Of a DNA stretch of 64,000 nucleotides, positions 1 to 10,996 are shown piece by piece. A program made the translations under genes and the position numbers. The notes beneath the pieces were generated by a model that did not search any database, had not been told where the DNA came from, and saw only the letters and a program-made list of their open reading frames with translations. Origin of the DNA: Alicyclobacillus fructus (GTDB lineage Bacteria > Bacillota > Bacilli > Alicyclobacillales > Alicyclobacillaceae); the NCBI RefSeq assembly GCF_017329605.1, contig NZ_JAFMTY010000012.1, positions 1 through 64,000 of the forward strand. Reading direction: 5' to 3'. Positions within the stretch are counted from its first letter, which is position 1. The number at the start of each line of letters is the position of its first letter.

Positions 1-127
1 TTTAGTTTTCAAGGAGCGACCCCGCAGTATCCCGCGGCTTTCGCGCCGCCTCGCGGGCGGCGAGAATGATACTATCACCCCTGCCCCCTGCCTGTCAAGC
101 GGGATCGCACAAGGAAATTTTTGTTTC
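1..127 (-). promoter_or_regulatory. rRNA-operon-type promoter and leader, reading out of the left edge
   Basis: On the minus strand there is TTGACA (98-93), an 18-bp spacer and TAGTAT (74-69), with an A/T-rich stretch upstream of the -35 (about 108-127) that looks like an UP element. Downstream there is a GC hairpin (44-62), then the sequence GCTCCTTGAAAACTAAA at the very edge. Such a TTGAAAACT stretch is typical of the leader just before 16S rRNA genes in Bacillales. I infer an rRNA operon starting left of the window. B. subtilis also has rRNA operons close to lysS. Confidence 0.7.
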
Positions 128-138
128 ACCATGCGCGT

Positions 139-160
139 GGCGGGCGCGTTCCGGCCCGCC
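139..160 (-). terminator. Possible terminator after lysS
   Basis: A 7-bp GC stem (GGCGGGC/GCCCGCC) lies 20 bp after the lysS stop. It lacks a clear T tract directly after the stem, so it may only be a stable hairpin that separates lysS from the rRNA promoter. Confidence 0.35.
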
Positions 161-180
161 ATCTCACACGGCTCGAAAGC

Positions 181-1869
<1,689 letters not shown>

Positions 1870-1901
1870 TCAAAAGCCGGGCGCTCTGCCGCGGAATACG
1901 C

Positions 1902-2378
1902 TTACCGTTTGATCTCGAGGATTTTGAACTTGATGACGCCGGCGGGCACATTCACTTCCACCGTGGAGCCGATTTGCTTGCCAAGGAGCGCCTTGCCCAC
2001 GGGCGACTCGTTGGAGATCTTGTTCTCCGCGGGATTGGCCTCGGCGGAGCCGACGATGGTGTATTCCACTTCCTCGTCGAGATCCAGATCCAGAACCTTG
2101 ACGGTCGAGCCGATGCTGACGACGTTCGTGTCGACCTCGTCCTCGTTGATGACGCGCGCATTGCGCAGCTGCTTCTCGAGGGTCATGATGCGGCCTTCGA
2201 TGAAGGCCTGCTCGTTTTTGGCGTCTTCATACTCAGAATTCTCACTAATATCTCCGTAGCTGATGGCAACCTTGATGCGCTCCGCGACCTCGCGCCGCTT
2301 GACGCTCTTCAAGAGCTCGAGCTCTTCCTCGAGCTTTCGCAGGCCCTCGGGCGTGAGCAACACTTCTTTATCTGCCAT
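1902..2378 (-). CDS. greA: Transcription elongation factor GreA
   Basis: Binds the secondary channel of RNA polymerase and stimulates cleavage of backtracked transcripts. At 158 residues it has the family length. The N-terminal half is the coiled coil with the basic and acidic tip (residues about 10-75, including [13 protein letters not shown]), and the C-terminal half is the FKBP-like domain. The ATG at 2378 is preceded by AGGAGAG. An excellent sigma-A promoter lies upstream (2527-2555). In B. subtilis this position before lysS holds dusB, so greA is a local rearrangement. Confidence 0.96.
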   Translation of the reverse strand: MADKEVLLTPEGLRKLEEELELLKSVKRREVAERIKVAISYGDISENSEYEDAKNEQAFIEGRIMTLEKQLRNARVINEDEVDTNVVSIGSTVKVLDLDLDEEVEYTIVGSAEANPAENKISNESPVGKALLGKQIGSTVEVNVPAGVIKFKILEIKR

Positions 2379-2526
2379 GGCTGTCTCTCCTTTGCTCCCA
2401 GTCGATGCTTCAAGGCTCCTGGAATAGCGAGAAGCGTGCATGCCATCGCTGGCAGCACGCGCGCTTCGAGCCATCGAGGATACCATTGTCCGGAAAACGG
2501 AACCGTCACTCGCGGATCTATGCGCC

Positions 2527-2555
2527 ATTATAGAGAGGGCCCCACAGATTGTCAA
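2527..2555 (-). promoter_or_regulatory. Consensus sigma-A promoter for greA (and lysS)
   Basis: TTGACA (2555-2550), a 17-bp spacer and TATAAT (2532-2527), a perfect match at both hexamers. The -35 overlaps the stop codon of the upstream HTH gene. A 5' UTR of about 140 nt separates it from the greA start. Confidence 0.9.
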
Positions 2556-2860
2556 TGGACGATCGCGCCCTGACACCCCGGCGGCGTTGCATCCTCCTCG
2601 CCGGGATGTCCGTCCCTTTCGCGCTCCGCGCCTTCGCCCCAGGCGCCATCGGCTCTGGATGGGCCGTACAGCTCCTCCTCGTCGACACAGAGGACGCTCG
2701 CGATGGCCGAGGCGAGATCGGGCGTCGGCTGGCGGGTGCCTCGCTCGATCCCGCCGATGGTGGCGAGGCTTATGCCGAGAGCGCGGGCGAGATCGGCCTG
2801 GGTCATCTGTTTGAGCTTGCGAAAGGCGCGCAGCCGCCTACCAAAAGCGTCCAACCTCAT
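2552..2860 (-). CDS. Small XRE-family helix-turn-helix protein (YazB-like)
   Basis: Predicted DNA-binding protein of 102 residues. Residues about 5-60 form a Cro/C1-type HTH ([17 protein letters not shown]... followed by [12 protein letters not shown]). The remaining roughly 35 residues are acidic, Gly/Glu-rich and look disordered; B. subtilis YazB lacks such a long tail. The ATG at 2860 overlaps the end of folK by 23 nt, so the gene is translationally coupled to the folate genes, as yazB is in Bacillus. The target is unknown. Confidence 0.8.
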   Translation of the reverse strand: MRLDAFGRRLRAFRKLKQMTQADLARALGISLATIGGIERGTRQPTPDLASAIASVLCVDEEELYGPSRADGAWGEGAERERDGHPGEEDATPPGCQGAIVH

Positions 2861-3338
2861 GCACCTCGTCTTTCCTTCGCAGGCGCGCCGCGAGATCGGC
2901 CCACGTCTCGCCCGTCGGAGCGAGGCCGTTGGGATGGAGATCCGCGAGCGGCACCATGACAAACGCCCGCTGCCACATGCGCGGGTGCGGCAGCGTCAAA
3001 TCCGGATGATCGAGCTCGAGATCGTCGTACAGGAGCAGGTCGAGATCGAGCGTACGGGGGCCAAAGCGGACGTCCCTCGTTCGCCCGGCCCGGGCCTCGA
3101 TGGCAAGCAGCCCGCGCAAAAGCTCGTGCGGCGAGAGGGATGTGCGCAGGTGGACGGCCAGGTTCAGAAAATCGCCCTGATCCAGGTAGCCCACGGGCGC
3201 GGTCTCGTACACGCTCGACACACCGACCACGTCGCCGAGCTGTTTCAGCCCGTCGATGCCGAGGCCGAGATAATGGATCCTGCGCCCCACGTTCGATCCG
3301 GCCCCGATGTACGCGTCATGAAGCGGACCGGTCGCCAT
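2838..3338 (-). CDS. folK: 2-amino-4-hydroxy-6-hydroxymethyldihydropteridine pyrophosphokinase
   Basis: Transfers pyrophosphate from ATP to 6-hydroxymethyl-dihydropterin in folate synthesis. The 166-residue product shows the N-terminal GSNVG, the YETAPVG and FLNLAV segments, and the HPPK signature FGPRTLDLDLLLYD near residue 95. Its ATG overlaps the end of folP by 23 nt. In B. subtilis folB lies between folP and folK; here the two are fused by overlap and folB is absent from the cluster. Confidence 0.96.
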   Translation of the reverse strand: MATGPLHDAYIGAGSNVGRRIHYLGLGIDGLKQLGDVVGVSSVYETAPVGYLDQGDFLNLAVHLRTSLSPHELLRGLLAIEARAGRTRDVRFGPRTLDLDLLLYDDLELDHPDLTLPHPRMWQRAFVMVPLADLHPNGLAPTGETWADLAARLRRKDEVHEVGRFW

Positions 3339-4104
3339 GCGCCAGGATCGCCTCCATCATGCGCACCACGCGCACCGAATCGCGCACGTCGTGGACGCGC
3401 ACGTACGCGACGCCCGCCGTGCACGCGTGCGCCACGACGGCGAGCGATCCGGCGAGCCTCTCCCCCACCGGGACGCCGCCCAGCGCGTGGCCGATGACGC
3501 GCTTGCGGCTGGCGCCCACGAGCACGGGGAAACCGAGGTCCCGAAACCGAGCGATCTCGGCGAGGCAGGCGAGATCCTGCTCCCGCGTCTTGCCGAATCC
3601 GATGCCCGGATCCACGATGATATCCCGCGCGGGCACACCCGCTTCGAGCAGCCGCGCGAGCGGGCTGCGGAGTTCCTCGACCATGGCGGAGACCGGAAGC
3701 CCGGGCAAAACCTCATGCCGGGTGTGCATCAGGACATAGCGCAGGCCGTGATCGCGCACGACGGCGGGCATGTCGGGGTCCCGCAACATGGAGACGTCGT
3801 TCACGACGGCGATGCCGTAAGCCGCCGCGCGGCGCGCGGTCTCGGCGTGGTACGTGTCAATGGAGATGGGCACGCGCAGCCGCCCGGCAAGCCGCTTGAG
3901 GACCGGCTCCAGCCGGCGCCACTCCTCGTCGGGCGAAAGCGGCGTGTGCCCGGGCCTCGTGCTCTCCGCGCCGATGTCGATGACGCCCGCGCCCTCCGCC
4001 TCCATCTCCAGAGCCCGCGCCACCGCCGCGTCCGGATCGAGGTAACGCCCGCCGTCCGAAAACGAGTCCGGCGTCACGTTCAAAATGCCCATGACGACGG
4101 TCAC
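3316..4104 (-). CDS. folP: Dihydropteroate synthase
   Basis: Condenses p-aminobenzoate with hydroxymethyl-dihydropterin pyrophosphate; target of sulfonamides. A TIM-barrel protein of 262 residues beginning with MGILNVTPDSFSDGG and containing DIGAESTRPG (pterin site) and GASRK near residue 215. The GTG start (4104) overlaps the hslO stop as GTGA; ATG at 4092 is an alternative. The pabA/B/C genes that sit next to folP in Bacillus are missing here. Confidence 0.96.
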   Translation of the reverse strand: MTVVMGILNVTPDSFSDGGRYLDPDAAVARALEMEAEGAGVIDIGAESTRPGHTPLSPDEEWRRLEPVLKRLAGRLRVPISIDTYHAETARRAAAYGIAVVNDVSMLRDPDMPAVVRDHGLRYVLMHTRHEVLPGLPVSAMVEELRSPLARLLEAGVPARDIIVDPGIGFGKTREQDLACLAEIARFRDLGFPVLVGASRKRVIGHALGGVPVGERLAGSLAVVAHACTAGVAYVRVHDVRDSVRVVRMMEAILAHGDRSAS

Positions 4105-4994
4105 GGCGCCGCCACCTCCTGCCGCTCGATCTCGGCCATCATGTCATCCAACGCCTCGCGCCCGAACGTGTACACGTTGCCGCAGAAGTGGCACGTGAGT
4201 TCGGCCTGACCCTGCTCGTCCCGGATGGCGCGGAGTTCTTCCTTGCCGAGGCTCAACAGGACATCGCGCAGGCGGGGATAGCTGCACTTGCAGCGGAAGC
4301 GCACATCCTGCATCGCTAGGATATGCGCGTCCGGGAACAGCTTGAACAGGAGCGAGTCCGCGGCCGGAAACTTCTCCAAAAAGCCCGTAACACTCGGAAC
4401 CTCCGCCAGGCGCGACTCCACGTAGGCCGCATCTTCGTCCGTATGCCCCGGCATCAGTTGAATGAGGAAGCCACCCGCCACAATGGGGACGTTGTCCGTG
4501 CCGACGAGCACGCCGGCACCCACCGCGGAGGGCGTCTGCTCCGAAGTCGCGAAGTAATAGGTGAAGTCGTCCGCGATCTCGCCCGAGACGAGCTCACTCG
4601 ACGACGTGTAGTACGATCTCAGCCCCGTATCTCGCACCACATACAGGTGTCCACGCCCGATGGCGCCGCCGACATCCAGCTTGCCCTGGCTGTTGGGCGG
4701 CAGGTGCACGTGCGGATTGCCAGGATATCCTCGCACGTCCCCGGACGGCAACGCCTCCACCACCAAATAGCCAATCGGCCCGTCTCCTTCGATCTTGACC
4801 GTGATGGACTCGTGATTCTTGAGCAGAGAGGCCATCATCGCGGCGATGGAGGCCGTGCGCCCCAGCGCCGCCGTGACCACCGGCCAGGTGTGGTGGCGCC
4901 TCGCGAGCTCGCGCACAAGCTCGGTGGTGTGGCTGGTGATGACTCGCACGCGCCCTTCCCGCGCCATGGCACGGATCACGCGGTCTTTCGTCAT
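4101..4994 (-). CDS. hslO: Hsp33 redox-regulated chaperone
   Basis: Holdase chaperone switched on by oxidation and unfolding of a C-terminal zinc centre. The four zinc cysteines are present as CKC (about 235-237) and CHFC (about 268-271). Two in-frame ATGs exist at 5000 and 4994. The G-rich ribosome binding site directly abuts the first, so the second (297 residues, starting MTKDRVIRAM) is preferred. It overlaps folP by 4 nt, so the order hslO-folP-folK-HTH appears to be one transcript. In Bacillus the upstream neighbour is coaX, which is absent. Confidence 0.95.
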   Translation of the reverse strand: MTKDRVIRAMAREGRVRVITSHTTELVRELARRHHTWPVVTAALGRTASIAAMMASLLKNHESITVKIEGDGPIGYLVVEALPSGDVRGYPGNPHVHLPPNSQGKLDVGGAIGRGHLYVVRDTGLRSYYTSSSELVSGEIADDFTYYFATSEQTPSAVGAGVLVGTDNVPIVAGGFLIQLMPGHTDEDAAYVESRLAEVPSVTGFLEKFPAADSLLFKLFPDAHILAMQDVRFRCKCSYPRLRDVLLSLGKEELRAIRDEQGQAELTCHFCGNVYTFGREALDDMMAEIERQEVAAP

Positions 4995-5039
4995 GTCCAT
5001 TCCCCCCGCGCGGCGGGCAGACGAGCCCGCCGCCTTATC

Positions 5040-6131
5040 TCACGCCTCGCACGTCACGATGTGCACGTCCATCGAGGCGGCGAGATCGATCTCATACGGT
5101 TCCACAGGGCGGCCATCGGCATCCTCGATGACGCGCACCACGGGATACTGCCGATTGCGCGCCGAGGGCACCACGACGACGCCCAACGTGCCGTCCGACA
5201 ACCGGACCGACATGCCAAGCGGATACAGCGACACGGTCGTGAGAAACGCCTCCATCACCTGCTTGGGGAGCTTGCCGGTTGCCGTGTCGTTCTCCAAGAT
5301 GGCGAGTGCGTCGTGCGGCAAGAACGCCCGCCGATAGACGCGGTTGGCCGTGAGCGCCTCGTACACGTCCGCAACCATCGCCACCTGGCTGAAGACGTGG
5401 ATGTCCCTGCCCACGAGCCGATCCGGATAGCCCGTGCCGTCCAGCCGCTCGTGGTGCTGAAGGGCGATCACGGCCGATCGCGCCGAGATGTCGCCTTGCT
5501 TCATCAGGATATCGTACCCGATTCGCGCGTGTTGCTGAATGATGCGAAATTCCTCGTCCGTAAGCCGGCCGGGCTTCTGCAGAATTTTCCGATCCAGCCG
5601 CAGCTTGCCGACGTCGTGCAGAAGCGTGCCGATGCCGAGATCGATCAGGTCCTGCCGATTCATGCCGAGCTTCAGCCCGAGCGTCACCGCGTAGAACATC
5701 ACGTTCACCGAGTGATGGAACAGCTCTCCGTCCTGCACGTAGACCGTGCTCAGTTGGTCCGCGGCCGCCCCGGTCGAGCGGAGTTCGTCGATCACGTCCT
5801 CCACCACCGGCGTGAACATCTTGCGAATCTGAAACGCCCGCACATGGGGAGCAAACTGGGTGACCGCGAGTTCATGGAGCGTATCGTAGGTCATGCCGAA
5901 GAGGCGCACCTTGGTGTCCTCTTGCACCACTTCCCGAACCACGACGTCTTCGGTGGCCTTGTCCTCGATGCACACCGCTCGCACGCCAAGTTCGATCAGC
6001 CTGCGAATCAGGCTGTCCGTCAACACGACACCTCGCGCCAGCAGGGTGCGCCCCCGCTTGTCCGGCACGCGCTGTGCCAGAATCGAATTCGGTTTTACGT
6101 ATTGTGTGGCCACCCACCTCACGGGGCGCAT
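5040..6131 (-). CDS. HD-GYP domain protein, probable cyclic-di-GMP phosphodiesterase
   Basis: The 363-residue protein has an N-terminal region of about 130 residues with no recognised domain, then an HD-GYP domain. The metal motif HDVGKLRLD lies near residue 170 and the hallmark HHERLDGTGYP near residue 230; a short beta-rich tail follows. HD-GYP proteins usually hydrolyse c-di-GMP to pGpG or GMP. There is no membrane segment, so it should be cytoplasmic. The ATG at 6131 has its ribosome site (GGAGGG) too close. GTG at 6122 (spacing 9) may be the true start. The gene sits where coaX would be in Bacillus. Confidence 0.85.
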   Translation of the reverse strand: MRPVRWVATQYVKPNSILAQRVPDKRGRTLLARGVVLTDSLIRRLIELGVRAVCIEDKATEDVVVREVVQEDTKVRLFGMTYDTLHELAVTQFAPHVRAFQIRKMFTPVVEDVIDELRSTGAAADQLSTVYVQDGELFHHSVNVMFYAVTLGLKLGMNRQDLIDLGIGTLLHDVGKLRLDRKILQKPGRLTDEEFRIIQQHARIGYDILMKQGDISARSAVIALQHHERLDGTGYPDRLVGRDIHVFSQVAMVADVYEALTANRVYRRAFLPHDALAILENDTATGKLPKQVMEAFLTTVSLYPLGMSVRLSDGTLGVVVVPSARNRQYPVVRVIEDADGRPVEPYEIDLAASMDVHIVTCEA

Positions 6132-6376
6132 CCCTCCGCATGTCCTATCCCTGTTGAGCCGAACACCCTATCTTCATTCAAGGCGAGGTGCCCCGGATCC
6201 TGCTGACAAGCGTGTTCGTCATCATAATACCTTACTCTAAGCACTTGAATGCTTTCTTGAACGATATGAAAGCCTGCACAATGCGTGCTCAAAGATAGGT
6301 CTTACGACTCATGCGGATTATGTTCTTGACCTCTAAAATGTTAAGCAATTCTGGTCAACAGGGAGTGAACCATCGG

Positions 6377-6925
6377 ATGCCTCAGTCGAAGTTTTATGTC
6401 AGCGTTCTCACGAAGGTCATCACTGGTGTAGCTTCGCTCGCTACGGTGCTTTCGCCACTGGTGGCAAATGCAGATGCAAGTCCACAAGACTCGAACCCCA
6501 CCTATGAGTGGCATGTCTCCAGTGTAGGTCCGTCCTTCACGTCAGCTGGACCTTGGAATAATGGGCCTGTGGGATGGGGGCCAGGCATCTTGCAATTTTC
6601 ACAATCCATATCCGTATCCAATGGCGTAACAGGCCAAATCTATGTATCGGCAACTGAAATCTCAGGGAGCGTTGGATGGAATGTAGGTACTGGGTACACA
6701 TACTCAGTGAGTTACACCGAGTCTGCCTCTTATCAAGTTTCAGTGCCCAGCGGACGCAAGTATCAAATTCAGTGGAGAAACGATAACGTGTGCAAAAACG
6801 TATATCAACAGGAATACGTGGTCAATCACCCTGGACCAACATACCCAGTCGGCTCCCCTGTTACCTGCATCGCATACAGATGGAACAATTTTGAATATCG
6901 TCATGTGGATGTGACAAATACATGA
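6377..6925 (+). CDS. Small secreted protein of unknown function
   Basis: Predicted exported protein of 182 residues. Residues 1-32 form a signal peptide (basic start, hydrophobic core, ANADA cleavage region). The mature part is rich in Ser, Tyr, Thr, Gly and Trp with alternating beta-like patterns (SVSYTESASYQVSVPSG) and two cysteines that could pair. I do not recognise a family. The ATG at 6377 follows AGGGAG. Base composition is visibly poorer in GC than in the neighbours, and the strand is opposite to the surrounding operons, which suggests acquisition. The next gene overlaps it by 4 nt (ATGA), so the two are co-translated. Confidence 0.7.
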   Translation: MPQSKFYVSVLTKVITGVASLATVLSPLVANADASPQDSNPTYEWHVSSVGPSFTSAGPWNNGPVGWGPGILQFSQSISVSNGVTGQIYVSATEISGSVGWNVGTGYTYSVSYTESASYQVSVPSGRKYQIQWRNDNVCKNVYQQEYVVNHPGPTYPVGSPVTCIAYRWNNFEYRHVDVTNT

Positions 6926-7788
6926 GACACATGAGACGTTTATCAACATTCTTACTCTCGGCCACTCTGGTCGCAGGAACAACCGCGGGCTGCGGACACG
7001 CAAGCAACCCACCCAATCGCTGGACGGTGTACAATCAGTGGCTCTACTCTCTCGTTACAACCCGCGTGAGTCCCGTAAGTATACAGGTAAACGTCAGCAA
7101 TCCGCAGACCGGTTCACGATTGCAACTCCGCGGGGCCGAGCTGATTACGGACGCACTCAAACCCATTGCGCCACTCCAAATTGAAACGAGTCAGCAAAAA
7201 ACGTTCTATCAGTACGCTTTGCTTTGGAATACCCGCGCGGTTGGTGCGTACCAGGCAGCTCCCGTCCGAGTCACCATTCGTCTTACAAGCGGAGAGCAGT
7301 CGTTCGCTCTCGGCAAAGCATATACACGCGTCGTCGAGCACCCCGTCGATTGGCTCGCGCTCCCCTACTTGCCTGGCGGAGAAGCGGGACAGCCCGACTA
7401 CGTGACGGACCCGCACTACTTCGACTTTCGATTCGCAAATCGGTCGGACGTGCCTGTGCGCCTGCTCGGTTTTGAAACCGCGGGAGGATTTCAGTTCTCC
7501 AAGGTCGGTTACACGATGAACAGCAAGGACGTTCCAGGTGGCTATCCAAAAGATGCGAAACCGCTCACGAGTGCTGGCGTCCTCATCCCGCCGCACGCCA
7601 TCTGCAACGTGTACGCGGAGTTCAAGCAGCCGAGCGGATACCTGAACGACCTCATCCAGGTGGCAGCCGTGCTGGAGCGCGGCGGCGTCCGCGGCGAGGA
7701 AATTGTGGGTCCGGCAATGTACACCGTGAACTACTTCCTAAACGACGATCCATCCGCCTACTATCCCGCGCTCAACGTGACGAGCTGA
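6922..7788 (+). CDS. Predicted lipoprotein, copy 1 of a tandem pair
   Basis: The 288-residue product has a short signal peptide ending in a lipobox (TTAGC, Cys about residue 23), so it should be lipid-anchored outside the membrane. No known domain is recognised; the mature part looks beta-rich. It is paralogous to the gene at 8061-8918: the N-terminal parts share motifs such as CGH-S-PP-RWTVYN-WLYS, while the last 70 or so codons are almost identical at DNA level. ATG at 6922 overlaps the upstream stop; a second ATG is at 6931. It ends at a hairpin (7855-7889). Confidence 0.75.
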   Translation: MRHMRRLSTFLLSATLVAGTTAGCGHASNPPNRWTVYNQWLYSLVTTRVSPVSIQVNVSNPQTGSRLQLRGAELITDALKPIAPLQIETSQQKTFYQYALLWNTRAVGAYQAAPVRVTIRLTSGEQSFALGKAYTRVVEHPVDWLALPYLPGGEAGQPDYVTDPHYFDFRFANRSDVPVRLLGFETAGGFQFSKVGYTMNSKDVPGGYPKDAKPLTSAGVLIPPHAICNVYAEFKQPSGYLNDLIQVAAVLERGGVRGEEIVGPAMYTVNYFLNDDPSAYYPALNVTS

Positions 7789-7798
7789 GCGCAAGGCG
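7581..7798 (+). repeat. 3' tract shared with the second lipoprotein gene (copy A)
   Basis: 218 bp covering the last 69 codons, stop and 10 bp beyond match 8711-8928 with only four mismatches (about 98%). The two genes are clearly diverged upstream of this. The sharp border points to gene conversion or a recent recombination. Confidence 0.9.
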
Positions 7799-7854
7799 GC
7801 GCGGGGATCGACGGAGCGTTCTGCGCCGCGCACTGCGGCCTCATCAAAAGGGAA

Positions 7855-7889
7855 AGCGGGATGTCGCCACGTCCTTGGCGCATCCCGCT
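7855..7889 (+). terminator. Terminator of lipoprotein copy 1
   Basis: Hairpin with outer stem AGCGGGATG/CATCCCGCT and inner stem CGCCA/TGGCG, then CCTGCATTTTT. Its sequence is closely related to the hairpin after copy 2 (9037-9071), so it was probably duplicated together with the gene. Confidence 0.65.
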
Positions 7890-7907
7890 CCTGCATTTTT
7901 GCCTTCA

Positions 7908-7949
7908 TCAATTCGGTCCCAGAATCTCCATTACTTCCTTGCGGCCCGC
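7908..7949 (-). pseudogene. Probable remnant of the 3' end of ftsH
   Basis: Read on the minus strand this stretch codes for G-R-K-E-V-M-E-I-L-G-P-N-stop, which resembles the true FtsH C-terminus [12 protein letters not shown]-stop. Over the nine aligned codons from EIL backwards, 21 of 27 bases agree with 9110-9136. It lies just beyond the duplicated terminator, in the same relative place as the real ftsH end lies beyond copy 2. Inference: the duplicated segment carried the tail of ftsH, which has since decayed. Confidence 0.5.
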
Positions 7950-8060
7950 GCACATCCGCATGTTCCCCGATCGACAGCCCAAAATGGGCCCGAAGACTCA
8001 TGCGCGGCGCGCGAGCGAATTGTATAACACACGTAAACCGTTCGGATAAGGAGGAGTCGC

Positions 8061-8918
8061 GTGAACCGCGGGCATCTCTGGACCTGTGCCGCTGTCGTCG
8101 CCCTCTCCGCAAGCCTCGCCACAGGCTGTGGGCATTCGAGTGCACCGCCGGATCGCTGGACCGTCTACAACAAATGGCTGTACTCCGTCGTGAGTGCTCC
8201 CGGAGGAACGGTCAATCTGCAGGTCGATATCACCAACCCGCACAATGAAAAACGGCTCGCACTCCGCGGTGCGACGCTCGAATCGAACGCGCTCCAACCT
8301 GTCGCGAAGGTGCACATGCAAGCGAGTCAAACCCCCGAATTCTACCAATATCTGTTTCTCTGGACCGTGCGCGCGGCGGGCGAGTATCAGGGCGAGCCCG
8401 TCCGCCTTCACGTGAATCTTGCAAACGGCGAGCAATCGTTCGATCTCGGCAAGGCGTACACCCGCGTCGCAGAGCGTCCGGTTTCGTGGCTCGACATCCG
8501 CATCCTACCTGGAGGCGAATCCGGCGAGCTCGCGAACACCGTGCATGATTTCGACATGCAATTCGTCAACTCGTCCGGCGCCCCTATCCGGCTCCTCGGC
8601 CTTGAAACCGCGGGAGGCTTTCAGTTCTCGAAGACGGGTTTCGAGCTGAATCAAGAGAATTTTCGAGGCGGTTACCCTCCCAACGTCAAACCGCTCCCGA
8701 GCGCCGGCTTCCTCATCCCGCCACACGCCACCTGCAACGTGTACGCGGAGTTCAAGCAGCCGAGCGGATACCTGAACGACCTCATCCAGGTGGCAGCCGT
8801 GCTGGAGCGCGGCGGCGTCCGAGGCGAGGAAATTGTGGGTCCGGCGATGTACACCGTGAACTACTTCCTAAACGACGATCCATCCGCCTACTATCCCGCG
8901 CTCAACGTGACGAGCTGA
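8061..8918 (+). CDS. Predicted lipoprotein, copy 2 of a tandem pair
   Basis: A 285-residue protein with a signal peptide ending in the lipobox ATGC (Cys about residue 23). The GTG start at 8061 has a perfect AAGGAGGAG site. It is a paralogue of the gene at 6922-7788, with a near-identical C-terminal third ending PSAYYPALNVTS. It converges on ftsH, with a shared hairpin between them. Function unknown; an extracellular beta-rich lipoprotein is the most that can be said. A possible -10 (TATAAC, about 8020) lies upstream but has no good -35. Confidence 0.78.
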   Translation: MNRGHLWTCAAVVALSASLATGCGHSSAPPDRWTVYNKWLYSVVSAPGGTVNLQVDITNPHNEKRLALRGATLESNALQPVAKVHMQASQTPEFYQYLFLWTVRAAGEYQGEPVRLHVNLANGEQSFDLGKAYTRVAERPVSWLDIRILPGGESGELANTVHDFDMQFVNSSGAPIRLLGLETAGGFQFSKTGFELNQENFRGGYPPNVKPLPSAGFLIPPHATCNVYAEFKQPSGYLNDLIQVAAVLERGGVRGEEIVGPAMYTVNYFLNDDPSAYYPALNVTS

Positions 8919-8928
8919 GCGCAAGGCG
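8711..8928 (+). repeat. 3' tract shared with the first lipoprotein gene (copy B)
   Basis: Partner of 7581-7798 at an offset of 1130 bp; see that entry. Identity stops 10 bp past the stop codon. Confidence 0.9.
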
Positions 8929-9036
8929 ACGGTGCTGGACCGGCTGGCAGGCCACCTGCCCCGACCGGCCGCAACGCGCCTTTTGTCGACATCAGGCCCC
9001 GCTCGTATCGGCGCGTCGTCCTGCCTCAAAACGAAC

Positions 9037-9071
9037 AGCGGGACGCCGCCACGTCCGTGGTGCATCCCGCT
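9037..9071. terminator. Shared terminator between lipoprotein copy 2 and ftsH
   Basis: Hairpin with outer stem AGCGGGA/TCCCGCT and inner stem CGCCAC/GTGGTG. On the minus strand it is followed by GTTCGTTTTG and lies 26 bp after the ftsH stop. On the plus strand it follows copy 2. It probably works in both directions. Confidence 0.6.
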
Positions 9072-9097
9072 TTCCACTTGGGGTCTCAGGCCCCTGT

Positions 9098-10906
<1,809 letters not shown>

Positions 10907-10936
10907 GCCTTACCTCCTCTCGGTTACGGCGCGACT

Positions 10937-10945
10937 ATTGTACCA
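10937..10945 (-). promoter_or_regulatory. Possible extended -10 promoter for ftsH
   Basis: TGGTACAAT on the minus strand, an extended -10, about 30 bp before the ftsH start. No good -35 is seen 17 bp upstream. Confidence 0.45.
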
Positions 10946-10996
10946 TACCAGGATGGGCGTTCCTAGCAAGAAAGACGCCCGCCAGGGAGACGCGCG

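Noticed and set aside
5010-5032. GGCGGGC/GCCCGCC hairpin between hslO and the HD-GYP gene as a terminator
   Set aside because: No T tract in either direction and the flanking genes are close; it may only be GC-rich sequence.
4323-6206. A 627-codon plus-strand frame opposite hslO and the HD-GYP gene
   Set aside because: Antisense of two well-recognised genes, with shadow-like composition.
6132-6310. Possible -10 elements (such as TATTAT) before the HD-GYP gene
   Set aside because: No -35 at an acceptable distance on either strand.
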